Below are positions 15,118 to 23,015 of a stretch of DNA of 28,143 nt, in pieces (position 1 is the first letter of the stretch; every line of letters begins with the position of its first letter). The translations under genes were made by a program, and so were the position numbers. This DNA is from Roseimarinus sp035271585 (GTDB taxonomy: Bacteria; Bacteroidota; Bacteroidia; Bacteroidales; Prolixibacteraceae): positions 1 through 28,143 of the forward strand of contig DATERL010000188.1 in the NCBI GenBank assembly GCA_035271585.1, read 5' to 3'. The notes under the pieces were generated by a model. It was not told the DNA's origin. It did no database searches and was given only the letters and a program-made list of their open reading frames with translations.

Positions 15118-17199
15118 ATGAAAAAATATAAATTAAAAAATATGGACTGCGCGTCCTGCGCTGCAAAAATTGAAGGTAGTCTGACAAGACTTGATGAAGT
15201 AAAATTTGTGAGCGTCAATTTCGCGACTTCTTCAATGACCATAGATACGAATGACTTTGAAAAGATCAAAAGTAAAATAAAAGAGATAGAACCGGACGTT
15301 GAAGTAGAAGATAATGATAAAGAGAAATCATTGGTTTCAACAAGTGAACTTTCCGAAAACAAATGGACAATAATTAAAGCGGTATCAGGTATTCTTCTTT
15401 TACTTATCGGGTTGATATTCGAAGAAGAGCTTCACGATACACCTTTCCACATCGCTGAATATGTAGTATTTGTCACAGCCTATTTGGTTGTGGGATGGAA
15501 AGTCCTTGCAGCGGCAATAAAAAACATCATTAGAGGTCAGGTTTTTAACGAACATTTTTTAATGACTATTGCTACTCTGGGGGCATTTGCCATACATGAA
15601 ATGCCCGAAGCAGTAGCGGTAATGTTGTTTTATGTTGTTGGTGAACTGTTCCAGGATATTGCGGTAAACCGTTCCCGCAGGTCAATAAAATCGCTTCTTG
15701 AAATTAAACCTGATTCTGCGAACCTTAAGGATAACGGGGGTATAATAAAGGTTTCGCCGGAAGATGTGAATCCAGGAGACGAGATAGTTATTAGAGCCGG
15801 CGAAAAAATTCCGCTGGACGGCTTGGTAACCGATGGATGTTCCTTTGTTGATACTTCTGCACTCACAGGGGAAAGTGTCCCTCGAAAAATAAAACCAAAC
15901 GATGAAGTTTTAGCGGGCATGATAAATCAAACTGGTTTAATCACTGTTAAAGTTACTAGGATTTTTGGTGAATCTTCCATATCGAAAATCCTTGAGATGG
16001 TTGAAAATGCTACATCAAAAAAAGCAGAAACTGAAAAGTTCATTACCACTTTTGCGAAATATTATACGCCAGTAGTAGTTTTTGGTGCCCTTCTGATTGC
16101 TGTTATGCCCCCTCTTTTAATAAGTGGCGCAACTTTTAGCGATTGGATTTACCGTGCATTGGTTGTGTTGGTTATTTCTTGTCCATGTGCTTTGGTTATC
16201 AGTATCCCCTTGGGTTATTTTGGTGGTATCGGCGGAGCTTCTCGAAGAGGTATTTTAGTGAAAGGCTCTAACTTTTTGGATGCGTTAACACAAGTCAAGA
16301 CTGTGGTATTTGATAAAACAGGTACATTAACCAAAGGCGAATTCAAGGTTTCGGAAATTGTGACTTCAAACGGTTTTGATGAAAATACAATTCTTGAATA
16401 CGCTGCTTACGCCGAGTATAATTCAAATCATCCGATTGCTAAATCGATACTCGAATCCTATAATCGGGATTTTGACAATTCGAGAATCGGCAAGGTCGAA
16501 GAAATACCCGGGCACGGAGTTAAAGCATACATCGATAATAAAGTAGTATTTGCGGGGAATGACAAACTCCTTCATAAGGGAAATATTGAGCATGAAAAAT
16601 GTGAAATAGAAGGAACCGTTGTCCATGTAGTTATCGATAAAAAATATGCGGGCTATATTGTTATTTCGGACAATTTGAAAGACGATTCCATAGTAGCAAT
16701 TAAACGTTTAAATAAGAAAGGCATAAAAACAGTAATGCTTACAGGTGACAACCAATTTGCAGCAGGTACATTTGCCCGAAAACTGGGAATTAAAGAATAT
16801 TACGCCGGGCTGTTACCTGAAAATAAAGTTGAGCATATAGAAAGGCTGCTAAATAAGTACGGCAAGGTTGCTTTTGTAGGAGATGGTATAAATGATGCCC
16901 CTGTACTTGCCCGTGCCGATGTGGGAATTGCTATGGGCGCACTCGGTTCCGATGCGGCAATTGAAACCGCCGATGTGGTATTGATGACCGATTCGCCTTC
17001 GAAAGTTGCTGTTGCAATGGATGTTGCCAGGAAAACCAGAAATATCGTGTGGCAAAATATCATTTTTGCCCTAGGGGTTAAAGCAGCCTTTATTGTATTG
17101 GGAATTTTCGGGATTGCCACCATGTGGGAAGCCGTTTTTGGCGATATGGGCGTTGCTTTGATTGCTGTTTTTAATGCCATGAGAGTGATGAGAAATTAA
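15118..17199 (+). CDS. cadA: P1B-2-type Zn/Cd/Pb-exporting ATPase
   Basis: The 693-residue protein begins with one HMA domain, MDCASCA, with C11 and C14 as the metal ligands. The membrane metal site is C355-P356-C357, the phosphorylated aspartate is D399 in DKTGTLT, NHPIAKS is the nucleotide-site HP motif, and D676 in FGDMGVALIAVFNAMR is the conserved aspartate of the last helices. HMA plus CPC plus this aspartate is the P1B-2 signature of ZntA and CadA, which move Zn(II), Cd(II) and Pb(II) out of the cytoplasm. It differs clearly from the SPC-type pump upstream, so the island carries two ATPase specificities. The symbol reflects the subfamily, not proven substrate. Confidence 0.93.
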   Translation: MKKYKLKNMDCASCAAKIEGSLTRLDEVKFVSVNFATSSMTIDTNDFEKIKSKIKEIEPDVEVEDNDKEKSLVSTSELSENKWTIIKAVSGILLLLIGLIFEEELHDTPFHIAEYVVFVTAYLVVGWKVLAAAIKNIIRGQVFNEHFLMTIATLGAFAIHEMPEAVAVMLFYVVGELFQDIAVNRSRRSIKSLLEIKPDSANLKDNGGIIKVSPEDVNPGDEIVIRAGEKIPLDGLVTDGCSFVDTSALTGESVPRKIKPNDEVLAGMINQTGLITVKVTRIFGESSISKILEMVENATSKKAETEKFITTFAKYYTPVVVFGALLIAVMPPLLISGATFSDWIYRALVVLVISCPCALVISIPLGYFGGIGGASRRGILVKGSNFLDALTQVKTVVFDKTGTLTKGEFKVSEIVTSNGFDENTILEYAAYAEYNSNHPIAKSILESYNRDFDNSRIGKVEEIPGHGVKAYIDNKVVFAGNDKLLHKGNIEHEKCEIEGTVVHVVIDKKYAGYIVISDNLKDDSIVAIKRLNKKGIKTVMLTGDNQFAAGTFARKLGIKEYYAGLLPENKVEHIERLLNKYGKVAFVGDGINDAPVLARADVGIAMGALGSDAAIETADVVLMTDSPSKVAVAMDVARKTRNIVWQNIIFALGVKAAFIVLGIFGIATMWEAVFGDMGVALIAVFNAMRVMRN

Positions 17200-17250
17200 C
17201 TGGAAATTAAACGAATAAGCGTACTTTCAATTGATATCAAGCTATTAAAG

Positions 17251-18357
17251 ATGAACACTTCCATAAAAAACATATTACAAAACAATGATTTCTCTAAAGA
17301 TGATATAATTGAACTATTATATGCAAATCAATCCGAAACAAAATTTTTATATCAAAAGGCGAAAGAAGTAAAATCAGGTCAAATAGGAGATAAAGTCTAT
17401 TTAAGAGGATTGATTGAATTTTCGAATTTGTGTGCCAAAGACTGTTTTTATTGTGGGATAGGAAAAAGCAATAAGAACGTTCAAAGATATTCTTTATCAG
17501 ACCGGGAAATAATCCAGGCAGCTCAATTCGCTTTTGATGAGCATTATGGTTCAATTGTATTGCAGTCGGGTGAAGTTAAATCCAGGGAGTTTGAAAACCG
17601 TGTAGATAGATTGCTCAAACAAATCCGTAAGATTACAGGTAACAACTTTGGAATTACCCTGTCCTGTGGAGAACAAAATGAATCAACCTATTCAAGATGG
17701 TTCGAAAGTGGCGCAAACCGATATCTTCTCAGGATTGAAACCTCGAATAAAGAGCTGTATAAACAGATTCACCCAAACAATTCTTTACACAGCTTTCAAA
17801 AAAGAATTGATTCTCTCCGGGTATTAAAAAATATAGGTTACCAGGTTGGTACCGGGGTTATGGTTGGGTTACCCGGCCAAACCATAAGCCATATTGCAGA
17901 TGATATTCTGTTTATGAAAGCTATTGATATCGATATGTGTGGTATTGGACCCTATATTGAACACAAAGAAACACCTCTCTTTGAACAACGTAATACATTA
18001 ATGCCTTTGAACGCCCGATTTGAGCTAACTTTAAAAGTGTTGGCAATAATAAGGATTATGATGAAAGACATAAATATTGCCGCATCAACCGCACTGCAAT
18101 CCATAGATAAATTAGGCAGGGAAAAAGCCATTCAGATAGCGGCAAATGTTTTTATGCCGAATATAACCCCGCAATCATACCGGAAAAATTACAATTTATA
18201 TGATAATAAACCCTGTATTGCCGAAAGCCCGGTTGAATGTCAAAGTTGTACGGTAGCCAGAATAAACCTGGCAAATGGCAAAGTTGCTTTTGGAGAAGCA
18301 GGTGACGCTAAGCATTATTTACATAGAATGAATCGGAGAAATGAAATTTTAATATAA
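17251..18357 (+). CDS. hydE: HydE-like radical SAM protein
   Basis: The 368-residue protein carries the radical SAM motif C61-x3-C65-x2-C68 (CAKDCFYCG). It begins the core with VYLRGLIEFSNLC, characteristic of the [FeFe]-hydrogenase maturase HydE. A second cluster site CX7CX2C (C322, C330, C333) matches the accessory iron-sulphur site described in HydE. GIGPYIEHKETPL and PNITPQSYRKNYNLY fit as well. HydE acts on an organometallic precursor during H-cluster assembly. No HydF, HydG or hydrogenase gene is in this window, which is unusual; the gene lies between a metal ATPase and exported Cys-rich proteins. It may serve a hydrogenase elsewhere, or be a HydE paralogue with another role. The next gene overlaps its stop by one base, implying co-transcription. 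Confidence 0.85.
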   Translation: MNTSIKNILQNNDFSKDDIIELLYANQSETKFLYQKAKEVKSGQIGDKVYLRGLIEFSNLCAKDCFYCGIGKSNKNVQRYSLSDREIIQAAQFAFDEHYGSIVLQSGEVKSREFENRVDRLLKQIRKITGNNFGITLSCGEQNESTYSRWFESGANRYLLRIETSNKELYKQIHPNNSLHSFQKRIDSLRVLKNIGYQVGTGVMVGLPGQTISHIADDILFMKAIDIDMCGIGPYIEHKETPLFEQRNTLMPLNARFELTLKVLAIIRIMMKDINIAASTALQSIDKLGREKAIQIAANVFMPNITPQSYRKNYNLYDNKPCIAESPVECQSCTVARINLANGKVAFGEAGDAKHYLHRMNRRNEILI

Positions 18358-18746
18358 TGAATTTTCGCATGTTAAAAAAAATGATTCATATTACATTTGC
18401 CGTGTTTTTCACCTTAACTATCACAGGGGTGACCATACAGGAGAACTTTTGTAACAGCAAACTACTTTCAATTTATTTTGATAAAACCTCTGAAAAATGT
18501 TGTGATACTCCTTGTTCCGGTTGCCATACAAAGGTTATTTCATTTAAAATAGTCGATACCTTTTTTAATGCCTCAAAAAAAATTAGCAATAAAGTAAAGC
18601 CAATCATTAACTGCCCATTTTTAACATGTGGTAATGAGAATTTCATCTTAAATATAAACCGACAAAAAATTCATAACCATTTAAATACATTTTCAATACC
18701 TAAGTTTGCTTTAAACAGGGCACAACTACAGGTGTTTTTGTGCTGA
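18357..18746 (+). CDS. Exported Cys-rich protein (HYC_CC_PP-like)
   Basis: The 129-residue protein has an N-terminal signal (residues about 5-25) and then NFC (C32), KCC (C48/C49) and CSGCH (C53, C56, H57). This matches the spaced pattern of HYC_CC_PP family proteins of Bacteroidota, which have a variable C-terminus. More cysteines lie at C86, C91 and C129. The start overlaps the HydE-like stop (TAATG). A start at M5 is also possible. The Cys-rich exported nature and the metal island context suggest metal binding in the periplasm, but no biochemical role is established. Confidence 0.6.
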   Translation: MNFRMLKKMIHITFAVFFTLTITGVTIQENFCNSKLLSIYFDKTSEKCCDTPCSGCHTKVISFKIVDTFFNASKKISNKVKPIINCPFLTCGNENFILNINRQKIHNHLNTFSIPKFALNRAQLQVFLC

Positions 18747-18817
18747 GATAGTATTTAATTCCTCCCAAAAGCAAAATATTAAAATAACAATTTAGGTTTC
18801 AATTAAATATTATCAAT

Positions 18818-19399
18818 ATGAAAACATATAATTTTAAAATAATAATAGCAGCATTTTTTGCTGTAATGGGGCTAACTGTAAGCGCACAAAAATGTGGGGT
18901 TTACAAAACCTATGAAGATTACACAAATGGCAAAATGGAAGTTTCAATTAACTGTGCAACAAAAGACGGAAAAATAAAACCAAACAATTTTTTCAAAAAA
19001 GATTACGTAACAGTAATTAAAAATGGTGAAAAAACTGATTTGAATAAGGACGAAATATTTGGTTATCAACTTTGCAATGGAGAATTTTTCCGTTTTTTTA
19101 ATAATGACCGCTTAACTTTGGCAGATAAAAGTGGTTTATGGATTTACACCAGAGAAGAAGTAGTATCTCATTCTCCATTTACAGGCACAAAAAAAAGAAC
19201 AAAATACTATTTCAGCAAAGACGGAAGTGGGGAAATTAAAAGCCTGACATTTAGCAACCTTAAGGATGTTATTCCCGCTGACGACCCACTTTATTCTGAA
19301 ATGGAATTGTTGTTTAGTTCAAATTCAGCCTTACATGCATACAACCAGTCAAGTGGTTCATATAAAATCAATTCCTTTCTGAATAGCAAAGGATTGTAA
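18818..19399 (+). CDS. Exported protein of unknown function
   Basis: The 193-residue protein has a clear signal peptide (MKTYNFKIIIAAFFAVMGLT, cleavage near SAQ). The mature part starts CGVYKTYEDY and is rich in Lys, Phe, Asn and Asp, with no metal motif that I recognise. It looks globular and mostly beta. It lies in a run of four small exported proteins between the HydE-like and second fur-like genes. I do not recognise the family. A large imperfect hairpin follows the stop. Confidence 0.6.
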   Translation: MKTYNFKIIIAAFFAVMGLTVSAQKCGVYKTYEDYTNGKMEVSINCATKDGKIKPNNFFKKDYVTVIKNGEKTDLNKDEIFGYQLCNGEFFRFFNNDRLTLADKSGLWIYTREEVVSHSPFTGTKKRTKYYFSKDGSGEIKSLTFSNLKDVIPADDPLYSEMELLFSSNSALHAYNQSSGSYKINSFLNSKGL

Positions 19400-19410
19400 C
19401 AGATTTAGAT

Positions 19411-19457
19411 GCTTTTTTTGAAGGCAGGCAAGGCAACTTGCCCGCTTTCAGAAAAGC
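19411..19457 (+). terminator. Long imperfect hairpin, terminator-like
   Basis: The left arm 19411-19432 (GCTTTTTTTGAAGGCAGGCA and two more bases) pairs with 19437-19457 (CTTGCCCGCTTTCAGAAAAG and one more base), around a GCAA tetraloop. The inner six base pairs GGCAAG/CTTGCC are perfect. There is no following T-run. Termination after the exported-protein gene is the simplest reading; an attC-like or REP-like palindrome is an alternative. Confidence 0.5.
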
Positions 19458-19511
19458 GAAATCAAACATAAAATTCGCATACAATAATTTAAAATTTATA
19501 AAAAAAGCAAA

Positions 19512-20012
19512 ATGAACAAGATATTAAATTTAATCAAAGTAACATTCCTGATTATTAGTTTATCAATTGCAAATATTTATGCACAAGAAACCGAAAAAGT
19601 AGTAGGAACAGTCGGTGGTGAAAAATTAGGTGACGACGGAATTGTAATATGTGTTTTGGGAACACAGGCTTGCATGCCGGTTCAGATAGACAAAAACATG
19701 ACTGTTAAATACAACGGGGAGGAAACAAAATTGACAGATTTACCTTTTGCCCTCTATATAGAAGCTGAACTTAATGATAATAATAAAATCACTACAATTA
19801 AAATTGATGAAAGAAAAACCGTAATCTGTTTTGTTGAGCATAAAGAAGGTGATAACGAGAAATTGACGACTTTGTTAAACGGAATTAAAGGTGTTGAAGA
19901 TTTTAAGTTATATCGTAAATCGAACCAGGTACTTATTGAATACAATCCAAAACAAATTGCGTATAGCGAATTGGAGGCAAAAGTTAAAAATGCAGGATTT
20001 ATATTGGAATAA
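19512..20012 (+). CDS. Exported protein with HMA-like C-terminal domain lacking CxxC
   Basis: The 166-residue protein has a signal peptide (MNKILNLIKVTFLIISLSIA, cleavage near YAQ). A beta-rich N-terminal half follows (VGTVGGEKLGDDGIVICVLG, TQACMPVQ, and a KITTIKIDERK strand). Residues about 102-166 (TVICFVEHKEGDNEKLTTLL, GIKGVEDFKLY, NPKQIAYSELEAKVKNAGF) follow the beta-alpha-beta pattern of heavy-metal-associated domains, but the CxxC loop is replaced by EHKEGD. It may bind a harder metal, or have kept only the fold. C47 and C54 lie in the N-terminal half. No closer family is recognised. Confidence 0.6.
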   Translation: MNKILNLIKVTFLIISLSIANIYAQETEKVVGTVGGEKLGDDGIVICVLGTQACMPVQIDKNMTVKYNGEETKLTDLPFALYIEAELNDNNKITTIKIDERKTVICFVEHKEGDNEKLTTLLNGIKGVEDFKLYRKSNQVLIEYNPKQIAYSELEAKVKNAGFILE

Positions 20013-20015
20013 AAT

Positions 20016-20021
20016 AGGAGG
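20016..20021 (+). promoter_or_regulatory. Strong Shine-Dalgarno AGGAGG deciding a start
   Basis: AGGAGG ends eight bases before the ATG at 20030. Such a site is unusual in this window. It supports translation from 20030, not from the downstream ATG at 20085, and so supports a frameshift between them. Confidence 0.6.
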
Positions 20022-20029
20022 ATAGAAAA

Positions 20030-20660
20030 ATGAAACGAAATAAATTATTTACTGGCATGAAAAATACAAAAGTTATTTTTTTTAATGGTAGCAGTAGTTG
20101 GATTCCTTTTTTATTCATGTAACAAGGAAGAAGAAACACCCTTGGATAATACTTTAGCTTCCAGCGTAATCGGCACATATACAGGTACTCTTAAGAGTAC
20201 AGCTACTAATCAGTCCAGTCCGGCGACATTAAATGTAACGCTAATAAACGATAGCTTAGTTAGTATGCATTGTTTGTCCTACAATTTTGATTCAACCTTT
20301 ACAATGCAACTATACCAAAACTATGACAGCATTATGGTGTGTTATACCGGACAAGATTTTTTTGCTGAATATGGACATAATCGCAATAATTATGATTTTT
20401 GCACAAACCGCCAATCCGGTTGGACAAATAACGCCTGGATGAACGATGGCAATTGCTGGGGAAATATGAATCAAGGTTGGGGCAACAGCAACTGGGCGGG
20501 AACTGACCAATGGAACGCCTGGACCAATCACATGAATACCCAACACAATCAAAATGACAATCATTTTGGGGGATTTAATTCAAAAATGAATTCGTGTATT
20601 TACAAATTTTCAATCGAGAACAGTTCAAATTATTTTGAAGTATTTGAAGGAGTTAAATAA
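20030..20660 (+). pseudogene. Lipoprotein gene split by a T8 frameshift
   Basis: Translation from the ATG at 20030 (or the in-frame ATG at 20057) enters the T8 tract at 20076-20083 in one frame. The long open frame, from 20085 to 20660, is in another. With seven T the frame joins as MKNTKVIFLMVAVVGFLFYS followed by CNKEEE, a textbook lipoprotein signal with lipobox FYSC. The mature part, about 175 residues, has an early TxT-rich beta section, then an Asn/Trp/Gly/Met-rich stretch (NAWMNDGNCWGNMNQGWGNS) and ends in EVFEGVK. Translation starting at 20085 would give a poor signal without positive charge. The tract could be a real lesion, a phase-variable switch or a sequencing slip. The family is not recognised. 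Confidence 0.65.
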
Positions 20661-20672
20661 TAAAGTTTGTCT

Positions 20673-20731
20673 CAACCTGCGGTTGTTCCTATTCATCTTT
20701 TGTTGCTTGTTTCTAATTCTATGTAAATTTG
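20673..20731 (+). promoter_or_regulatory. Promoter of the second fur-like gene with upstream palindrome
   Basis: TTTG (20699-20702) and TAAATTTG (20724-20731) form a Bacteroidota promoter with a 21-base spacer. Upstream lies the palindrome CAACC-TGC-GGTTG (20673-20685), which shares the CAACC/GGTTG half-sites of the 5624 operator. It could be an operator, or the stem of a terminator for the preceding gene. Confidence 0.5.
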
Positions 20732-20779
20732 GGGTATTGAAAGCAATGAATAATATTTCTCCTCATAAAATTTGCCAAT

Positions 20780-21193
20780 ATGGAAAACAATGAAATCGAA
20801 AAAAAACTTGAATCGAAAAACGTTAAACCAACTGCCATGCGAACCTTGGTTTACAAAACACTTGCCGATTCGGGAAAAGCGCTGAGCCTGGCGGATTTGG
20901 AAAAACGTTTTGAAAAAGTAGAGCGTTCAACTATTTTCAGGGCGCTTAAATCATTTGAGGACAATTTCATCGTTCATACCGTTGATGATGGTTCAGGCTC
21001 GGTTAAATATGCTGTTTGCGACGAGGATTGCACATGTAATATACATGACCTCCACGTTCATTTTTACTGCACGCGTTGTGGCAGGACACGTTGCATGAAA
21101 GAACTTCCAATTCCCAACATTAAACTGCCTGAAGGCTACACCTACGATAATGCGCAATTCATCATTAACGGGGTGTGCCCGCGCTGCGATTAA
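20780..21193 (+). CDS. Fur-family metalloregulator 2
   Basis: The 137-residue protein is a paralogue of the one at 5207: same length, same KNVKPTAMR start, same DDGSGSVKYAVC hinge and DLHVHFYCTRC metal region. Structural zinc pairs are C97/C100 and C133/C136. The extra hinge cluster is C80, C84, C86, H89, H92 and H94, with one more cysteine at C105. The recognition helix (VERSTIFRALKSF) differs from that of the first protein in several positions, yet both genes are followed by the same operator. It heads the Spy/SHOCT/DUF302/CDF block. Cross-regulation between the two paralogues is plausible. Confidence 0.9.
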   Translation: MENNEIEKKLESKNVKPTAMRTLVYKTLADSGKALSLADLEKRFEKVERSTIFRALKSFEDNFIVHTVDDGSGSVKYAVCDEDCTCNIHDLHVHFYCTRCGRTRCMKELPIPNIKLPEGYTYDNAQFIINGVCPRCD

Positions 21194-21195
21194 AC

Positions 21196-21232
21196 TTTGC
21201 AATAGTGTTGCACTAACTTATTGGTAATTTTG
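21196..21232 (+). promoter_or_regulatory. Second copy of the metalloregulator operator-promoter
   Basis: TGCAA-TAGTG-TTGCA (21198-21212) precedes TAATTTTG (21225-21232), again with 27 bases from palindrome start to -7 element start. Aligned with 5621-5658, 26 of 38 positions are identical, including every palindrome arm base, AACTT and the TA..TTTG frame. It begins a few bases after the fur-like stop and 44 bases before the spy-like ATG. Confidence 0.7.
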
Positions 21233-21275
21233 ATGTTGAAATTATTAGAATGTCTAACATTAAAAATTATTAATT

Positions 21276-21800
21276 ATGAAAACTGGAAAATTTAAAATGG
21301 CTTTTTTACTTGCAGGATTGATTGTTTTTTCTGCATCACAGGCAATGGCGCAGCCACATTGTTGTAACTCAAACTGATCGGCTAACGCAGATGCGCAATG
21401 GTGGAATTACAACACCCCGGCAGAATATGCTTTAACAGCCGAACAAATTACGGAAATCAATGAGCTACGTAAAAACAGCTACGAGAAAAAGCTGCCGATT
21501 GAAAACGAGCTTCGCAGTTTAAGAATAGAATATCAGGCAGCAAACTCAAATCCCGACCTGGATGTTCAAAAGCTGAAATCGTTGAGAAGTAGCATCAGGG
21601 ACAAAGAAGAAAAAATTGACAACATCAATTTGGAAACAAAAGTTCAGGTTCGTAAACTTCTTACAGAAAAGCAACTGACTTACTTTAACAACAATAACTA
21701 CAGTTGGTGGGATATGTCGGAAAACTGTTGGTATGGAGGTAATATGAACATGAACTCACACAGGCAAATGAGGATGTCACGTCGCAGCAATTGTTGGTAA
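21276..21800 (+). pseudogene. Spy/CpxP-like periplasmic protein gene interrupted by TGA
   Basis: From the ATG at 21276 the frame encodes a signal peptide (MKTGKFKMAFLLAGLIVFSA, cleavage after AMA) and HCCNSN, then an in-frame TGA at 21375-21377. The same frame then continues open to 21800. The rest is a helical Spy/CpxP/ZraP-type protein with two LTxxQ motifs (LTAEQITEI near residue 53, LTEKQLTYF near 128) and a Trp/Met/Asn-rich tail (WWDMSENCWYGGNMNMNS). Such proteins are periplasmic chaperones or metal sensors. The TGA may be a nonsense mutation, an error, or recoding; the bases after it form no convincing SECIS hairpin. It is the first gene after the shared operator-promoter. Confidence 0.7.
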
Positions 21801-21873
21801 ACACCAGTTCGATTTTTTGTTAATCACTAAAGGGATAAATTAAAAATAAGCGGTAAAAAGAAAGGAGAATGTT

Positions 21874-22095
21874 ATGATGAATGAATTTGGAGGCCACGGA
21901 TGGGGAATGGGCTGGTGGTGGGTTATAGGGCTCATTATCGTAATTGCCGTTGTTTGGATGGTTGTTAAAGGAATGAGTCAAAATAACCGCCCCGGCAACC
22001 TACCCGAAAGTAAGTCGGCGCTCGATATTTTAAAAGAGCGTTATGCCAAGGGAGAAATTGATAAACAAGAATTTGAAGAACGAAAAAAAATTTAA
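21874..22095 (+). CDS. Small membrane protein with SHOCT domain
   Basis: The 73-residue protein has a Gly/Trp/Met-rich N-terminus (GGHGWGMGWWW), one transmembrane helix at about 15-33, and a C-terminal SHOCT motif (ALDILKERYAKGEIDKQEFE). SHOCT modules are short helical tails thought to mediate oligomerisation or protein contacts. A purine-rich ribosome site (AAAGGAG) precedes the doubled ATG; the upstream one is taken. It is commonly found beside DUF302 and metal genes in Bacteroidota, and the DUF302 gene follows here after 16 bases. Confidence 0.8.
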   Translation: MMNEFGGHGWGMGWWWVIGLIIVIAVVWMVVKGMSQNNRPGNLPESKSALDILKERYAKGEIDKQEFEERKKI

Positions 22096-22111
22096 TGTAA
22101 AATAAAAAATC

Positions 22112-22498
22112 ATGAAGTATTACATTGAAAAAACAACAGAGTACGGTTTCGATGAAGCCATTGAGAAAGTAACCGAAGAACTTAAAAAAGAAGGATTCGG
22201 GGTCTTGACAGAGATTGATGTGCAGGCCACATTGAAAAAGAAACTGGATGTCGATTTCAAAAAATACCAAATTTTAGGGGCTTGCAATCCGCCATTTGCA
22301 CATAAAGCACTGAAGGCCGAAAACAAAATCGGAGCCATGCTTCCCTGCAATGTGATTGTGCAGGAACTGGATGATGGCAAAACAGAAGTAGCTGCCGTTG
22401 ACCCGATGGCTTCGATGCTGGCGGTTGAAAATGACAAATTAGGGGAAATCGCCAACGAAATAAGGGCAAAACTTGAAAAGGTCATTGAAAACGTATAA
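22112..22498 (+). CDS. DUF302 family protein
   Basis: The 128-residue protein matches DUF302: an N-terminal YIEKTTEYGFDEAIEKVTEE helix, GFGVLTEIDVQATLKKKL, the central YQILGACNPPFAHKAL with one cysteine, the MLPCNVIV strand, and AAVDPMASML near the end. No signal peptide is present, so it is cytoplasmic. DUF302 has no fixed function; it often accompanies sulphur, copper or metal stress genes. The two cysteines (ACNPP, LPCN) are conserved family positions and could bind metal. Confidence 0.88.
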   Translation: MKYYIEKTTEYGFDEAIEKVTEELKKEGFGVLTEIDVQATLKKKLDVDFKKYQILGACNPPFAHKALKAENKIGAMLPCNVIVQELDDGKTEVAAVDPMASMLAVENDKLGEIANEIRAKLEKVIENV

Positions 22499-22542
22499 TA
22501 CGGCCAGTATTTTAACCTAAAGTATTTAAAAAATCTTTGGAA

Positions 22543-23010
22543 ATGAGAAAACAACTGTTGTTATTAACCTTCGTACTTTTCTGGGTATTCACAGCGAATG
22601 CCCAGGAAGGCGAACGGTTAAAAGTAATCACAGGGGTACGTGTTAACCCTTTTGTGATGTACGATTTTGACGGTAACAAAACGGAAATAACGCGTATCCA
22701 TGCCGAGTTGGGCGCCATGTTCAATAATAAAACCTACCTGTCGGTGGGATACACGCCCTTTGCCAATACCATCTACAATTTTAACGAATACTGGTTTGTA
22801 GGGTTCGACAAAAAAATCCCGGTATCGTGGGTTTTGGCGGAAGAGTATATGATAGATGAAAATAAATTCATAGTCCAGACCGGCCCCAATTTCAAATTAG
22901 GGAACGTGGGAAATGCGTTTGTATTTCTGTTTACCCCTGTTGATAATATTGACTGGGGCTTGAAAGTGGGCGCTTTTATTCCTTTAAATGTGGTTTTGCA
23001 TAAAGATTAG
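22543..23010 (+). CDS. Exported beta-rich protein of unknown function
   Basis: Starting at the ATG at 22543 gives 155 residues with a signal peptide (MRKQLLLLTFVLFWVFTANA, cleavage before QEG). The mature part alternates polar and aromatic residues in strand-like blocks (TRIHAELGAMFNNKTYLSVG, YNFNEYWFVGFDKK, FIVQTGPNFKLG, AFVFLFTPVD, GLKVGAFIPLNVV), as in a small outer-membrane barrel or porin-like fragment. The upstream TTG would only add two residues. It ends six bases before the CDF transporter, so it is probably co-transcribed with it. Family not recognised. Confidence 0.6.
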   Translation: MRKQLLLLTFVLFWVFTANAQEGERLKVITGVRVNPFVMYDFDGNKTEITRIHAELGAMFNNKTYLSVGYTPFANTIYNFNEYWFVGFDKKIPVSWVLAEEYMIDENKFIVQTGPNFKLGNVGNAFVFLFTPVDNIDWGLKVGAFIPLNVVLHKD

Positions 23011-23015
23011 TTCAC

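Noticed and set aside
21375..21430. SECIS element after the TGA of the Spy-like gene
   Set aside because: Only a three- to four-pair stem (CGCA/TGCG) is found, without the expected apical loop, so selenocysteine is not supported by sequence alone.
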